Assembly (NCBI GenBank): GCA_037137375.1
Contig: JBAXKJ010000009.1
Location: 62,001 to 126,000 of the forward strand
Direction: 5' to 3'
Length of the DNA: 64,000 nucleotides
Source: CAINVV01 sp037137375
Lineage (GTDB): Bacteria; Bacteroidota; Bacteroidia; Bacteroidales; Prolixibacteraceae
In this document: positions 26,729 through 36,095 of the stretch, in pieces
How positions within the stretch are numbered: the stretch's first letter is position 1
Layout: each line of letters opens with the position of its first letter
Notes under the pieces: model-generated
The model's database searches: none
Seen by the model: only the letters and a program-made list of their open reading frames with translations
Told to the model about the DNA's origin: nothing
Program-made: the position numbers and the translations under genes

Positions 26729-27244
26729 TTAGGCCTTTCCAGGAAAAGGATTAACGAAGACCCTGGCCTGCATTTCGCGGTCCATCATCAGCAAACCCTG
26801 GCCTTCACCATTGATAAGCCTCAGGTTATTGAGAATTTGTTCAACATTGGCCTCTTCTTCAACTTGCTCATCAACAAACCATTGCAAAAAGCTTTTGGCT
26901 GCATGGTCGCTTTCGCGGATGGCTGTATCCATCAGATTATTAATTAGTCCGGTGACTTTTAATTCATGTGCCAGCGTCTCTTCGAAAACATGCATGACAC
27001 CCTTAAAATCAGTGTCTACTGCGGCTATCGGAGTCAGGATTACCCTTCCACCTCTTTCCAGTACGTAATCGAAGAAATGGGTGGCATGCGCCAATTCTTC
27101 CTGGTATTGAACTTTCAACCAGTTTGCACATCCTGCCATGCCAATTGACTGACAAAAAGCAGACATCGATAAATAAAGATATGCGGAATGAAATTCAGCA
27201 TTAATTTGCTGATTTATTGCTGTTTCAACTGATTTTTTTAACAT
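26729..27244 (-). CDS. ftnA: Ferritin (FtnA-like)
   Basis: A 171-residue four-helix iron-storage protein. Ferroxidase-site residues are visible: Glu in NAEFHSAYLYLS, the EELAHA pair in KVQYQEELAHATHFFDYV, and Glu in FEETLAHEL, plus QWFVDEQVEEE. There is no heme-binding methionine context of bacterioferritin. It oxidises Fe(II) and stores Fe(III) in a 24-mer cage. It follows icd by about 20 bases on the same strand, so the pair may be co-transcribed. Confidence 0.95.
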   Translation of the reverse strand: MLKKSVETAINQQINAEFHSAYLYLSMSAFCQSIGMAGCANWLKVQYQEELAHATHFFDYVLERGGRVILTPIAAVDTDFKGVMHVFEETLAHELKVTGLINNLMDTAIRESDHAAKSFLQWFVDEQVEEEANVEQILNNLRLINGEGQGLLMMDREMQARVFVNPFPGKA

Positions 27245-27263
27245 GATCCAAGTATTTTAAGTT

Positions 27264-28490
27264 TTAACTCATTCTATTATTTAGCTCTTCGATCAGGGCT
27301 TCCATAAATTTCTCTGTTGTAAGATAATTGTCGGAAGTGAGTTGATCTCCGTAGATTGAAAGCGCTAGGTCTTTTGTCATCTTGCCAGATTCAACTGTGT
27401 CGATGCAAACTTTTTCGACCAGTGCGGCAAAATCTCTTAAAGGCTGATTACCATCTAGTTTACCTCTGAAATCCAAGCCACGTGTCCAGGCAAAGATAGA
27501 TGCGATCGGGTTGGTCGAGGTCGGCCGACCCTTCTGATGCTCGCGGTAGTGGCGTGTTACGGTTCCATGTGCGGCTTCTGCTTCCATGGTTCCACCATCC
27601 GGGGTCAGGAGCACGGAAGTCATCAGTCCTAGGGAACCAAAGCCTTGAGCAACAGTATCTGACTGAACATCACCATCGTAATTCTTGCAAGCCCAGATGA
27701 AATTACCATTCCATTTTAGTGCTGAAGCCACCATATCATCGATCAGCCGATGTTCATAAGTAATGCCGATGGCATCGAACTGTGCCTTATAATCCTTCAG
27801 GAAAATCTCTTCGAAAATATCCTTGAAGAATCCATCATATTTCTTCAGAATTGTATTTTTGGTCGACAAATAGAGTGGCCACTTCTTTGTCAAGGCCATC
27901 TTGAAACAACTGTGGGCAAATCCACGGATAGACTCTTCTGTGTTATACATGGCTAGTGCAACGCCGGGTCCGTCGAAATGAAAGACGTCATGGATCTCTT
28001 GTTCGGAGCCGTCATCTGCTTTAAAACAAAGGGTTAACTTACCAGGACGGTCGATTACGATGTCAGTAGCCCGGTATTGATCTCCAAAAGCATGACGACC
28101 AATCATGATCGGAGCCGTCCACTGCGGAACCAGTCTCGGTACGTTTTCAACGACGATTGGTTCACGGAAGATGGTGCCATCCAGAATATTGCGGATAGTT
28201 CCATTCGGTGATTTCCACATTTTCTTGAGACCAAACTCTTTTACGCGCGCCTCATCAGGAGTGATGGTGGCACATTTGATTCCAACATGGTATTTTTTAA
28301 TCGCATTTGCGGCATCAATGGTAACCTGATCGTTCGTTTCATCGCGGTATTCGATACCAAGGTCATAATATTTGATATCGATATCCAGGTAGGGTAAGAT
28401 TAATTGCTCTCTGATCATTTTCCAGATGATCCGGGTCATTTCGTCCCCGTCTAACTCTACAACGGGGTTAAGTACTTTAATTTTTTGCAT
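27264..28490 (-). CDS. icd: NADP-dependent isocitrate dehydrogenase, eukaryotic-type
   Basis: A 408-residue homodimeric TCA-cycle enzyme converting isocitrate to 2-oxoglutarate. The sequence matches the IDH1/IDH2-like subfamily II: VELDGDEMTRIIW, KSPNGTIRNILDGTIFREPI (substrate-binding serine and arginines), YDGDVQSDTVAQGFGSLG (metal-binding Asp) and AAHGTVTRHYREHQKG, the NADP-specific loop. Many Bacteroidota use this type instead of the E. coli-type enzyme. Length is normal. Confidence 0.97.
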   Translation of the reverse strand: MQKIKVLNPVVELDGDEMTRIIWKMIREQLILPYLDIDIKYYDLGIEYRDETNDQVTIDAANAIKKYHVGIKCATITPDEARVKEFGLKKMWKSPNGTIRNILDGTIFREPIVVENVPRLVPQWTAPIMIGRHAFGDQYRATDIVIDRPGKLTLCFKADDGSEQEIHDVFHFDGPGVALAMYNTEESIRGFAHSCFKMALTKKWPLYLSTKNTILKKYDGFFKDIFEEIFLKDYKAQFDAIGITYEHRLIDDMVASALKWNGNFIWACKNYDGDVQSDTVAQGFGSLGLMTSVLLTPDGGTMEAEAAHGTVTRHYREHQKGRPTSTNPIASIFAWTRGLDFRGKLDGNQPLRDFAALVEKVCIDTVESGKMTKDLALSIYGDQLTSDNYLTTEKFMEALIEELNNRMS

Positions 28491-28566
28491 CTATTTTTAT
28501 TTTTGAGTTCTTCTTTTTTGAAGGGTTAAAAGTACGAAATTTATTGATTTGCTGAATATGAGCGGA

Positions 28567-29358
28567 TCACTCAAAATCCAGGCCAAATCTTTGTTTCATC
28601 ATACCAAGGATGGGATATTTCGCTGAAAGTGCATTGAATTTCTCCTGATCGGTGTATGGTTTATTCAATATTTCCTGAAGATTTTCCTTTACGCTAAAAA
28701 TAATTGTGATGTGATCATTGTGTAGCATGGTGCTCAAATATGCCAGCAATTTTGGTTTAAGGTCCAGGATGATCCGCTGATTTTGTACGTCATTATCGAG
28801 AATGTATTCAACCACTGAATTATCAAGCAATACGGGCTCCCTGACTGATAGGGCTGACTTCAGCTGGGGGGCATCAACGGTATCTGAAAAATCCCGCCAC
28901 GCCTTAATTAATTGATCCTGATCGATTGGTTGTTCCTTGATTACACCTTTAGAACCGAAGGAAAGAGGATCGGGTTCTGAATCACCCGACTGCGATTCGC
29001 CTCTTAACATTCCTGAAATTGAGGGTGTAGAAAGATTTTCGCTGTGGTGACGTTTGGTCCTTCTTTCAGCGGATGCCGGTCTGACTGGGGTTGTCATCCT
29101 GTCAGCAGCATCTGACGGCTTGTCAGATAGTTGTTGTTGGGTTGGTGGCTGAGTTGCTGGCTGGGTTGATTGTTGAATGGACGATTGAGTGGATGGTTGA
29201 GTGGATGGTTGAGTGGATGGTTGAGTGGATGGTTGGGAACTTGATTGCTGGTCGGGATTTGCAATCCTGACCTCTTTCTTGTCTCCGGAAGCATCAGTAG
29301 TATTAAATATTGGAAGGAAGAAATAGGCATTTACTGCCTCGTCAACTGTTTTTTTTTT
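28567..29358 (-). CDS. dnaX: dnaX tau-specific extension, read in the -1 frame
   Basis: This frame joins the upstream dnaX frame exactly if the ribosome or polymerase slips -1 on the ten-A run at 29349-29358. Decoding then continues TVDEAVNAYFFLPIF, through a Ser/Thr/Gln/Pro-rich linker with QPST repeats, into a 176-residue region that also has its own ATG at 29097. The end (for example PKLLAYLSTMLHNDHITIIFSVKE) resembles the C-terminal part of Bacteroidota gamma/tau subunits, which contacts the polymerase and helicase. The full fused product would be about 629 residues, a usual DnaX length. A homopolymer sequencing error is the alternative. Confidence 0.75.
   Translation of the reverse strand, partial: KKKTVDEAVNAYFFLPIFNTTDASGDKKEVRIANPDQQSSSQPSTQPSTQPSTQPSTQSSIQQSTQPATQPPTQQQLSDKPSDAADRMTTPVRPASAERRTKRHHSENLSTPSISGMLRGESQSGDSEPDPLSFGSKGVIKEQPIDQDQLIKAWRDFSDTVDAPQLKSALSVREPVLLDNSVVEYILDNDVQNQRIILDLKPKLLAYLSTMLHNDHITIIFSVKENLQEILNKPYTDQEKFNALSAKYPILGMMKQRFGLDFE
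29179..29238 (-). repeat. 12-bp tandem repeat in the dnaX linker
   Basis: Plus-strand GGATGGTTGAGT is exact three times (29191-29226), with degenerate copies on each side (GGACGATTGAGT at 29179, GGATGGTTGGGA at 29227). In the tau frame each unit encodes Gln-Pro-Ser-Thr. The unit is a multiple of three, so copy-number change would alter linker length without a frameshift. Confidence 0.85.
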
Positions 29359-30455
29359 AACTGCTCTACCAACTGAGCGATCCTTACAAGCGTAAGCTCA
29401 ACTAAAAAGCGCTGGTTAGAGGAATTTTTATATTGGATATCACATTCTGAGGCTAAGATCAATGCTGCCGTCAGGAAGTCTTCGGAACACTGGGTTGCCT
29501 GTTTCCGGTAACGTTCCTTTATTTCACCACCGACTTCAAGCAGCGGTAGCGTAATGGCATCCCTGCAAATCAGCAGGTCACGAAAATGATGCGACAAGCC
29601 TATAATAAAATGATGGGCATTAAATCCTTTGGATAATATCTCATTGAATATCATTAGATTACCAGAAACATCACCCCTAGTAAAACCATCCGTAAGCTTA
29701 AAATAATAATCGTAATCGAGTACATTCAGATTGGAGATGGTATCCTGGTAAGTGACATTGTCTCCGCAAAAACTGACCACCTGGTCCAGGATGGATAAGG
29801 CATCACGCATGGCGCCATCCGCCTTCTGCGCGATGACATTCAAGGCTTCTGCCTCAATTTTCACCCCTTCTTTTCCGGCGACCTCCAGGAGATGCTTTTC
29901 TATGTCGGAAACACTAATTCGGTTGAAATCATAGATCTGGCAACGGGAAAGAATGGTTGGGATGATTTTGTGCTTCTCGGTAGTGGCAAGGATAAAAATC
30001 GCGTGAGCCGGAGGTTCTTCCAGCGTCTTCAGGAAGGCGTTAAAAGCCTGAGAAGATAACATGTGGACCTCATCGATGATATAAACGCTGTACTTGCCAA
30101 TTTGCGGGGGAATTCTGACCTTGTCGACCAGGGAGCGGATATCCTCGACTGAGTTATTCGACGCCGCATCGAGTTCGTGAATGTTGTACGAGCGGTTCTC
30201 GCCAAAAGAGATACAGGATTCGCACTTGTTACAGGGTTCGGTATCCGGAGAGAGATTCAAACAGTTGATCGTCTTGGCGAAGATTCTGGCAGAAGTGGTC
30301 TTCCCCACTCCTCTCGGACCACAAAACAAATAGGCATGAGCCAGGTGATTGCTCCTGATCGCATTCTTCAGGGTTGAAGTAATGGATGGCTGACCGACTA
30401 CCGTTGAAAAGGTGTCGGGACGATATTTCCTGGCTGATACGATGTAATGTTCCAT
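29331..30455 (-). CDS. dnaX: DNA polymerase III subunit gamma (zero-frame dnaX product)
   Basis: A 374-residue clamp-loader ATPase. The start is ATG 30455 (MEHYIVSARKYRPDTF); the frame is open further upstream to 30533, but that leader is not family sequence. It has Walker A GPRGVGKTT, zinc-binding cysteines in CNKCESC, Walker B IIDEVHMLSS, sensor 1 ATTEKHKIIPTILSRC and the DnaX domain III region. The frame ends with TAA only five codons after LKKK, encoded by a run of ten A, so the zero frame gives a gamma-like short form. The tau-like long form requires a -1 shift at the run. Confidence 0.93.
   Translation of the reverse strand: MEHYIVSARKYRPDTFSTVVGQPSITSTLKNAIRSNHLAHAYLFCGPRGVGKTTSARIFAKTINCLNLSPDTEPCNKCESCISFGENRSYNIHELDAASNNSVEDIRSLVDKVRIPPQIGKYSVYIIDEVHMLSSQAFNAFLKTLEEPPAHAIFILATTEKHKIIPTILSRCQIYDFNRISVSDIEKHLLEVAGKEGVKIEAEALNVIAQKADGAMRDALSILDQVVSFCGDNVTYQDTISNLNVLDYDYYFKLTDGFTRGDVSGNLMIFNEILSKGFNAHHFIIGLSHHFRDLLICRDAITLPLLEVGGEIKERYRKQATQCSEDFLTAALILASECDIQYKNSSNQRFLVELTLVRIAQLVEQLKKKQLTRQ
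29349..29358 (-). promoter_or_regulatory. A10 slippery site for dnaX frameshifting
   Basis: On the minus strand the codons read TTA AAA AAA AAA CAG, with ten consecutive A. Homopolymers of nine or more A are known to cause transcriptional slippage (Thermus dnaX), and A AAA AAA permits -1 ribosomal slippage (E. coli dnaX uses A AAA AAG). A small hairpin GCTC-N8-GAGC sits just upstream. Confidence 0.7.
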
Positions 30456-30624
30456 GCAAAATGTTCCCGTAATTGACCCCAAAATTAAGAGAAAAATCAT
30501 AGCTGGCAACCCGATGCGGATAGAAGTTATCAACTAAAAAATTAGGAAAATGTTTAGTAACAAGTTATCTAAACCGCCGTATAAAATACAATGATTCTAA
30601 ATAATGAAATTTAAAAGAGATATT

Positions 30625-31167
30625 ATGAAAACAATAATTTTTGCATTCGCACTCGTACTTTCAGTTTCAAGCCTGTCTGCTCAATCGAAAAAATTGTATG
30701 ATTTTAAGGCTACTACCCTGGATGGTCAGTCTTTTGATCTTTCTTCCCTAAAAGGTAAGAAAATCATGGTGGTCAATACCGCCTCAAAATGCGGTCTGAC
30801 CCCGCAATATGCTAAGCTGCAGAAGCTCTACGACCAGTACAAAGACAAGAATTTTGTGATTATTGGTTTCCCTGCAAACAATTTTGCTTCGCAGGAACCA
30901 GGAACAAATTCTGAAATCAAAGAATTCTGTACAAAAAATTATGGTGTCACTTTCCCGATGATGTCGAAAATTTCTGTCAAGGGTGACGATATGGATCCTT
31001 TGTACAAGTGGCTCACATCCAAGGACGAAAACAAGGTTCTGGAGGCACCGGTACAATGGAACTTTCAGAAATTCCTGATTGACGAAAAAGGCCAGATTGC
31101 GGATGTCGCTTTTCCAAAAGAACTGCCTGATGAAGACAAGATCATCAAATGGATTGAAGGAAAATAA
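30625..31167 (+). CDS. Exported glutathione peroxidase-family thiol peroxidase
   Basis: The start is ATG 30625 because MKTIIFAFALVLSVSSLSAQ is a clear signal peptide; an ATG at 30604 adds a charged leader. The 180-residue product has the GPx motifs NTASKCGLT (peroxidatic Cys, not selenocysteine), FPANNFASQEPG (catalytic Gln) and WNFQKFLID (catalytic Trp and Asn). Non-seleno bacterial members usually take electrons from thioredoxin-like proteins. Export to the periplasm is inferred from the signal. The gene is divergent from dnaX. Confidence 0.92.
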   Translation: MKTIIFAFALVLSVSSLSAQSKKLYDFKATTLDGQSFDLSSLKGKKIMVVNTASKCGLTPQYAKLQKLYDQYKDKNFVIIGFPANNFASQEPGTNSEIKEFCTKNYGVTFPMMSKISVKGDDMDPLYKWLTSKDENKVLEAPVQWNFQKFLIDEKGQIADVAFPKELPDEDKIIKWIEGK

Positions 31168-31266
31168 CCCATTTTTTCAACAAGAAGAGCAGCTTTTTGC
31201 GAATCAGTTCGTATAAGGTTGCTTTTCTCTTTTTAATTCTGCACAACTACTCGTTGGAGGTAATCT

Positions 31267-33504
31267 TCACTTTTGAGGAGCACTTATCACTTTCAGGTAT
31301 CTGCCCATCCAATAAGGTAATAACCAGATATCTCCGGCACTATGCTCAGAGGTACCGTTGCCCTTTATTCTATCCAGGCTGAACATATTTCCATTGTGCC
31401 TCGAAACCGGCCGCTCATCGGGAGGAAGTACTTCTTTGAGGGTTTGTTTCCTGAAATTTGGTTCTAATAAATCTATATCCTTCCTGTTACTGTTAACAAT
31501 CACCCAGTCAATCATATCCATTGGGTATTCCCTTAACCACCAGGCTGCCTCATTCAGATCAAAATCCGAAGTCCCCGTCAAAGCGGTAAAAATATTCCAG
31601 GCACCCTCCTTTTCGGGTCTTTCAATCTGCCAGTGATCGATGATGGCCTCCTTGAATTTTGCTTTAAGGGTATCATTAAAGGCATACCGGTACAACCCCC
31701 AATAGCCCAGAAAATACATTTCATCATCCGAATGGTTCCAGTCTTCTGAAAGCTCTTTGCTTAACTGATCTGCTGAAGGATCCGCCGGCGAGATGTTTGC
31801 CATCTTCTGCATGAGGTTTTCGTAGTAACCATATTTGTTCATCAGCTCAAATGCCTTCTGCTTATATTTCTCATTATGAGTAAAATGATAGGCCGTTTGA
31901 AGCATGGCTACAATATTGGAAGAATTTATTTTTCGGTCACCAACATTCTTTGGTCTCGCATTGACATAGGCAGGATTCCATTTGCCCCAGGTGGTTGGTT
32001 TTCCATCATAATCAATCAGATACATATCATTTCTCACAATATGATCCATTAAAATATCGATCAGGTGAATGGCGCGATTTTTCAGATCAGGATCCGCAAT
32101 CAGTTCAGCCATAGCCCCGTACACGAAGATATGACCAATTGCCTCATCGCTGCTGGTGGTGGCTTTCCAGTCCCACTCCGGATCGGGCGAATTTTTCCAA
32201 CGGTCGGGATCTGAAAGATGTTTCATCCAGCCACTTCGCTCAAAAGAACGGGATGGGAAGCCTTTCAGACCATTGATACTGTAGAGCCGTTCCATTGCAT
32301 CCAGTGATTCACGGCAATTCTGAAGCGCATCTTCCGATTTTGTCACGGCATATCTGAAGACTTCTCCTGCCAGGTACATGGAAGTCCAAAGGCCGTCATT
32401 GTCAGAATCGCTCAATCTCCCACTCGCCAGATTTCCCTTTTCCATTCCATCATAAGAGGAGTTGAAACCATTGCGGATATGGCGTAAACGAACCTGTTTC
32501 TCATAATATGCTGCCTTGTCGGCAAGCGTCCAGTTCTTGTAAACCAATTCGGACAGCCCTTTATCCGTAAGAATCAGCACACTCCCATTTTCTCCCTTGG
32601 CAAAGTCGACCACCAGGTTACCCGGAAGCCATCTTTCACCATTGTAGAAATCATATTTTCCATCTGCCCTCAGTTGAAAGGCTCCCTCAGAAGAACCAAA
32701 CCACATCATGCCATTCACTTCCTTCAATACGGTGATATTGTTACAGGGCGTCCGCCGGACGATTGCGCCTTCTTGTTTCAACAAATTGGCATCCAATCGA
32801 AGGTATCCGTTTGTCGTTCCAATGAAAACAGTCTTTTTGTCTTGAGTCAGATCAAAACAGGTCATATTTTCGGCCTTAAACAAGCTCTTTATATCCTTCT
32901 TCACAGGATCGAAACTGCAGAGTTGTTTGTTCCCGAGCAGCCAAAAAATCTTCCGTGAAGAATCATACCTGACAGACAGTACTTTAGAATCTGGAAAGAC
33001 TCCTTGCCAGAATGCTCCGGTATTGTTTACAAGACTAATATTTTTACCGTCGGACACAAGGAAATTGAAATCCTCCCCTGCTTCGAATAATTTTGCACCT
33101 GAAAGTGCGTGCTTATCAAATAGTTTACCGGCCCAGGCATTGCTGAATACGGCCTGGTCATCCAGGAAGATAAACTGATCCTGAAAAACCAGCATATCAG
33201 TCAGTTTTTTCTTCTCTACCGGCCTGTAAGAGTGATCCTTTTCGAGGGTTCCCGGATAGAGAAACTGGCCGTCATAAGGTTTGAAAAGTCCTTCGGATGT
33301 CATGATTTTGATGTCACCGTTCCGGTCGCAGCCGGCTTTCAACAATTTTAAGCCATCAGATTTGGCATAATACCTGATGCTGTACTCCTGAAGGAACGGA
33401 GTGTCCTGGTAAGCAGGTTGTTTGACTTTAACCTCCTTTTCAGGGGAGAAGGAGCATAAAAAAAATCCCCCGACGATCGTCAGAAGGCAGTAAAAATTTC
33501 CCAT
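31267..33504 (-). CDS. Secreted protein: beta-propeller plus six-hairpin (alpha/alpha) domain, function unknown
   Basis: A 745-residue protein with an N-terminal signal-like hydrophobic segment ending near CSFSPE, possibly a lipoprotein (Cys17). Residues about 35-330 contain repeated short blades such as TVFIGTTNGYLRLD and MMWFGSSEGAFQL, as in two-component-regulator propellers, but no kinase or DNA-binding domain follows. Residues about 345-740 are helical with WTSMYLAGEVFRYA, SSDEAIGHIFVYGAMAEL, GRLSDSDNDG and a late HNGNMFSLDRIKG, resembling six-hairpin glycosidases or lyases. I do not recognise the family. It is divergent from the GH127-like gene, which suggests a role in sugar breakdown. 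Confidence 0.75.
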   Translation of the reverse strand: MGNFYCLLTIVGGFFLCSFSPEKEVKVKQPAYQDTPFLQEYSIRYYAKSDGLKLLKAGCDRNGDIKIMTSEGLFKPYDGQFLYPGTLEKDHSYRPVEKKKLTDMLVFQDQFIFLDDQAVFSNAWAGKLFDKHALSGAKLFEAGEDFNFLVSDGKNISLVNNTGAFWQGVFPDSKVLSVRYDSSRKIFWLLGNKQLCSFDPVKKDIKSLFKAENMTCFDLTQDKKTVFIGTTNGYLRLDANLLKQEGAIVRRTPCNNITVLKEVNGMMWFGSSEGAFQLRADGKYDFYNGERWLPGNLVVDFAKGENGSVLILTDKGLSELVYKNWTLADKAAYYEKQVRLRHIRNGFNSSYDGMEKGNLASGRLSDSDNDGLWTSMYLAGEVFRYAVTKSEDALQNCRESLDAMERLYSINGLKGFPSRSFERSGWMKHLSDPDRWKNSPDPEWDWKATTSSDEAIGHIFVYGAMAELIADPDLKNRAIHLIDILMDHIVRNDMYLIDYDGKPTTWGKWNPAYVNARPKNVGDRKINSSNIVAMLQTAYHFTHNEKYKQKAFELMNKYGYYENLMQKMANISPADPSADQLSKELSEDWNHSDDEMYFLGYWGLYRYAFNDTLKAKFKEAIIDHWQIERPEKEGAWNIFTALTGTSDFDLNEAAWWLREYPMDMIDWVIVNSNRKDIDLLEPNFRKQTLKEVLPPDERPVSRHNGNMFSLDRIKGNGTSEHSAGDIWLLPYWMGRYLKVISAPQK

Positions 33505-33634
33505 ATTGTTGAAGTAGTTATCAATACGATTCGCATCATAAAATTAATCAATTTTTCCCAAAAATTATTTTGGTGTCTTATTATTCTAAATGCGGATCAA
33601 TTAACTTAGCGGGATAGTCGTAAAATTTAATTTC

Positions 33635-35596
33635 ATGAGAACAATTTTCAGGTATTCGGGTACAGTGATGCTAATTGGCATACTTATTTTTGGCGGATTA
33701 GGAACTTCGGCGCAAAAAACTCCCTCCCGGGATTACCCGATCCAGCCCGTCAGTTTTACGAAAGTTAAGGTGGACGATCATTTCTGGGCACCGCGAATCG
33801 AACTCAATCAAAAGGTTACCATTCCAATTGCCATTTCACAGTGTTACAAGACTGGCAGAATTGAGAATTTCAAGATTGCGGCTAAACTCACTAAGGGGAA
33901 ATTTCAGTCAGAATATCCGTTTGATGACTCAGATTTGTACAAGATTATCGAGGGAGCCAGCTATTCGCTTCAGACCAATCCTGATAAGCAATTGGAGAGC
34001 CGCATCGACTCTGTGATTAACTATATCGCTCTGGCTCAGGAGCCTGACGGCTATCTTTATACCAACCGTACCATCGATTCATTGCACATGCATAAATGGG
34101 TTGGGAAAAAACGCTGGGAAAATGATCCTGTTTTGAGTCATGAATTGTACAATCTCGGGCATCTATATGAGGCCGCTTATGCGCATTATCTTGCTACCGG
34201 AAAGCGTACCATGCTGGATGTGGCCATCAAGAGCGCCAACCTGGTGGATCATGATTTCGGTCCCGGGAAGTTGTCTTATTACCCTGGTCATCAGGTCATT
34301 GAAATGGGACTCTCTAAGCTTTACCGAATTACTGGAGAAAAGCGTTATCTCCTGCTGGCAAAATTCTTCCTCGACTGCCGGAAGGGTGGCAATGAATACA
34401 ACCAGGCGCATAAACCTGTTATTGAGCAGGATAAGATTGTAGGACATGCCGTCAGGGCTACCTATATGTACGCCGGAATGGCCGATGTTTCCGCGCTGAC
34501 GGGAGATAATTCCTACAAAAATGCGATCGATAAGATTTGGAATGACCTGCTTGAGTCGAAATATTATGTTACAGGCGGAATAGGTTCAGGGGGTAAAAAT
34601 GAGGGCTTCGACGCCCCCTATGAATTGCCTAACCACACTGCCTACTGCGAAACTTGCGCCTCCATCAGCAATGTGATGTGGAATTACCGCATGTTCCTCC
34701 TGGAAGGCGATTCCAAATATTATGATGTACTGGAGCGTACACTTTACAATTCACTCTTATCGGGAATCTCCTTGTCGGCCGACAGGTTTTTCTACCCGAA
34801 TCCGCTCGAATCTCACGGCGAACACAAACGAAGCGCCTGGTTTGGCTGCGCTTGCTGCCCTAGTAATATCTGCCGTTTTATTCCTTCCGTACCCGGATAT
34901 GTTTATGCTCAAAAAGGTGATTCCTTGTATGTTAACTTATACATGAATAACAAGGCTATGGTCGACCTTCAAGGTAACAAAATTGATATTGAACAAGTTA
35001 CGGATTATCCATGGGAAGGAAAAATTGTCATGAAGGTGAATCCTGGTAAGGCAGGTAAATTCAGCTTGTTGGTCCGGATACCCGGATGGTCACGAAATAT
35101 GGCATTCCCGACGGATTTGTACCATTTCAGGACCACAGACCAGGCAAAGGCTTCTATCAGCCTGAATGGCAAGCAATTGCCAATAGAAATCAAGAATGGT
35201 TATGCGGTAATTTCGCGGGAGTGGAAGAAAGGCGACCAGCTTGCACTCAATCTGCCAATGCCTGTGCGTGAATTAGTTGCGAATACTCAGATCAAAGAGG
35301 ACGTGGGAAAAATAGCTTTGCAACGCGGTCCATTGGTTTATTGCACAGAATTTGCTGATAATAAGGACGAAAGCATTGTTAAACTTGCGTTAAGTCCAGG
35401 TAGCAAATACATTTCAGAATTCATTCCCGGATTATTGAATGGAGTAACTGTCATCCGGACGAAGACCAATAGCTCAAAACAACCTGCAGGAAATCCTTCG
35501 AAAGCTGTTCAGACGACCCTGACTGCCATTCCTTATTTTGCCTGGGCTAACCGCGGACAAGGGGATATGAGCGTTTGGATGAATGCCGGCAAATAA
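33635..35596 (+). CDS. GH127/GH146-family beta-L-arabinofuranosidase (DUF1680)
   Basis: A 653-residue protein with a signal peptide (to about residue 26, GTSAQ). Conserved features are PFDDSDLYKIIEGASY, YPGHQVIEMGLSKLYRITG, and the zinc/catalytic set: Glu339 and Cys341 in AYCETCAS, and Cys405, Cys407 and Cys408 in GCACCPSNI. By analogy with HypBA1 the nucleophile is Cys407 and the acid/base Glu339. The enzyme removes beta-L-arabinofuranose from plant arabinans or glycoproteins. GH127 and GH146 cannot be separated by eye. Confidence 0.9.
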   Translation: MRTIFRYSGTVMLIGILIFGGLGTSAQKTPSRDYPIQPVSFTKVKVDDHFWAPRIELNQKVTIPIAISQCYKTGRIENFKIAAKLTKGKFQSEYPFDDSDLYKIIEGASYSLQTNPDKQLESRIDSVINYIALAQEPDGYLYTNRTIDSLHMHKWVGKKRWENDPVLSHELYNLGHLYEAAYAHYLATGKRTMLDVAIKSANLVDHDFGPGKLSYYPGHQVIEMGLSKLYRITGEKRYLLLAKFFLDCRKGGNEYNQAHKPVIEQDKIVGHAVRATYMYAGMADVSALTGDNSYKNAIDKIWNDLLESKYYVTGGIGSGGKNEGFDAPYELPNHTAYCETCASISNVMWNYRMFLLEGDSKYYDVLERTLYNSLLSGISLSADRFFYPNPLESHGEHKRSAWFGCACCPSNICRFIPSVPGYVYAQKGDSLYVNLYMNNKAMVDLQGNKIDIEQVTDYPWEGKIVMKVNPGKAGKFSLLVRIPGWSRNMAFPTDLYHFRTTDQAKASISLNGKQLPIEIKNGYAVISREWKKGDQLALNLPMPVRELVANTQIKEDVGKIALQRGPLVYCTEFADNKDESIVKLALSPGSKYISEFIPGLLNGVTVIRTKTNSSKQPAGNPSKAVQTTLTAIPYFAWANRGQGDMSVWMNAGK

Positions 35597-35630
35597 GAAG
35601 TTATATTTACAATTTTATACTCGATTACAC

Positions 35631-36083
35631 ATGAAAAAACTACTGTTCTGCACGCTGGCAGCAATATTATTGCTGACAAATCTCTCTTTTGCTCAGGAAG
35701 CCAACAAGAAAGCAACTCCAGAAGCCACGAAGTTTACCATCGACAACTGCATCAATAAGTTTAATAAGGAGAAGGTAGTGAAAACAGCTGTCGGCTATCA
35801 ATACTGGTTTATACCACAGGGCTTTCTACCAGACGGACAGACTGTTAAATTGAGTGTTGTTGCACCAAGGCAGGCGACACATGCGCCACATAAACACGCA
35901 GGTGACGAAATTTTCTATATTTTGGAAGGTACCGCACAATTTTATATGAACGGAAAAACCGTCACGGGAGGCCCAAATACCACTTTCTACTGTCCGGAAG
36001 GCAGCGAACATGGAATCAGCAATGCCGGAGATACGGAATTGAAATATCTGGTTATCAGAAAATATGTTGACGGCGAAAAATAA
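35631..36083 (+). CDS. Secreted cupin-domain protein
   Basis: The start is ATG 35631, giving MKKLLFCTLAAILLLTNLSF as signal peptide; the frame is open to 35583, inside the upstream gene. The roughly 150-residue product has a cupin 2 barrel with metal ligands in HAPHKHAGDEIFYILEG (two His, one Glu) and a second motif FYCPEGSEHGISN. Small exported cupins may be isomerases, dioxygenases or sugar binders; the function is not set. It follows the GH127-like gene by 34 bases, so the two may be transcribed together. Confidence 0.85.
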   Translation: MKKLLFCTLAAILLLTNLSFAQEANKKATPEATKFTIDNCINKFNKEKVVKTAVGYQYWFIPQGFLPDGQTVKLSVVAPRQATHAPHKHAGDEIFYILEGTAQFYMNGKTVTGGPNTTFYCPEGSEHGISNAGDTELKYLVIRKYVDGEK

Positions 36084-36095
36084 ACTATCGCGGAA

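Noticed and set aside
29179..29238. CRISPR-like repeat array
   Set aside because: Units of 12 bases are directly abutting with no spacers, and encode a protein linker.
29365..29381. tRNA D-arm-like sequence (GCTCAGTTGGTAGAGC) on the minus strand
   Set aside because: It lies inside the dnaX coding frame (RIAQLVEQLKKK), and no acceptor, anticodon or T arm follows.
30456..30533. N-terminal membrane leader on DnaX
   Set aside because: The hydrophobic 26 residues precede the conserved MEHYIVSARKYRP start and are read-through of the promoter region.
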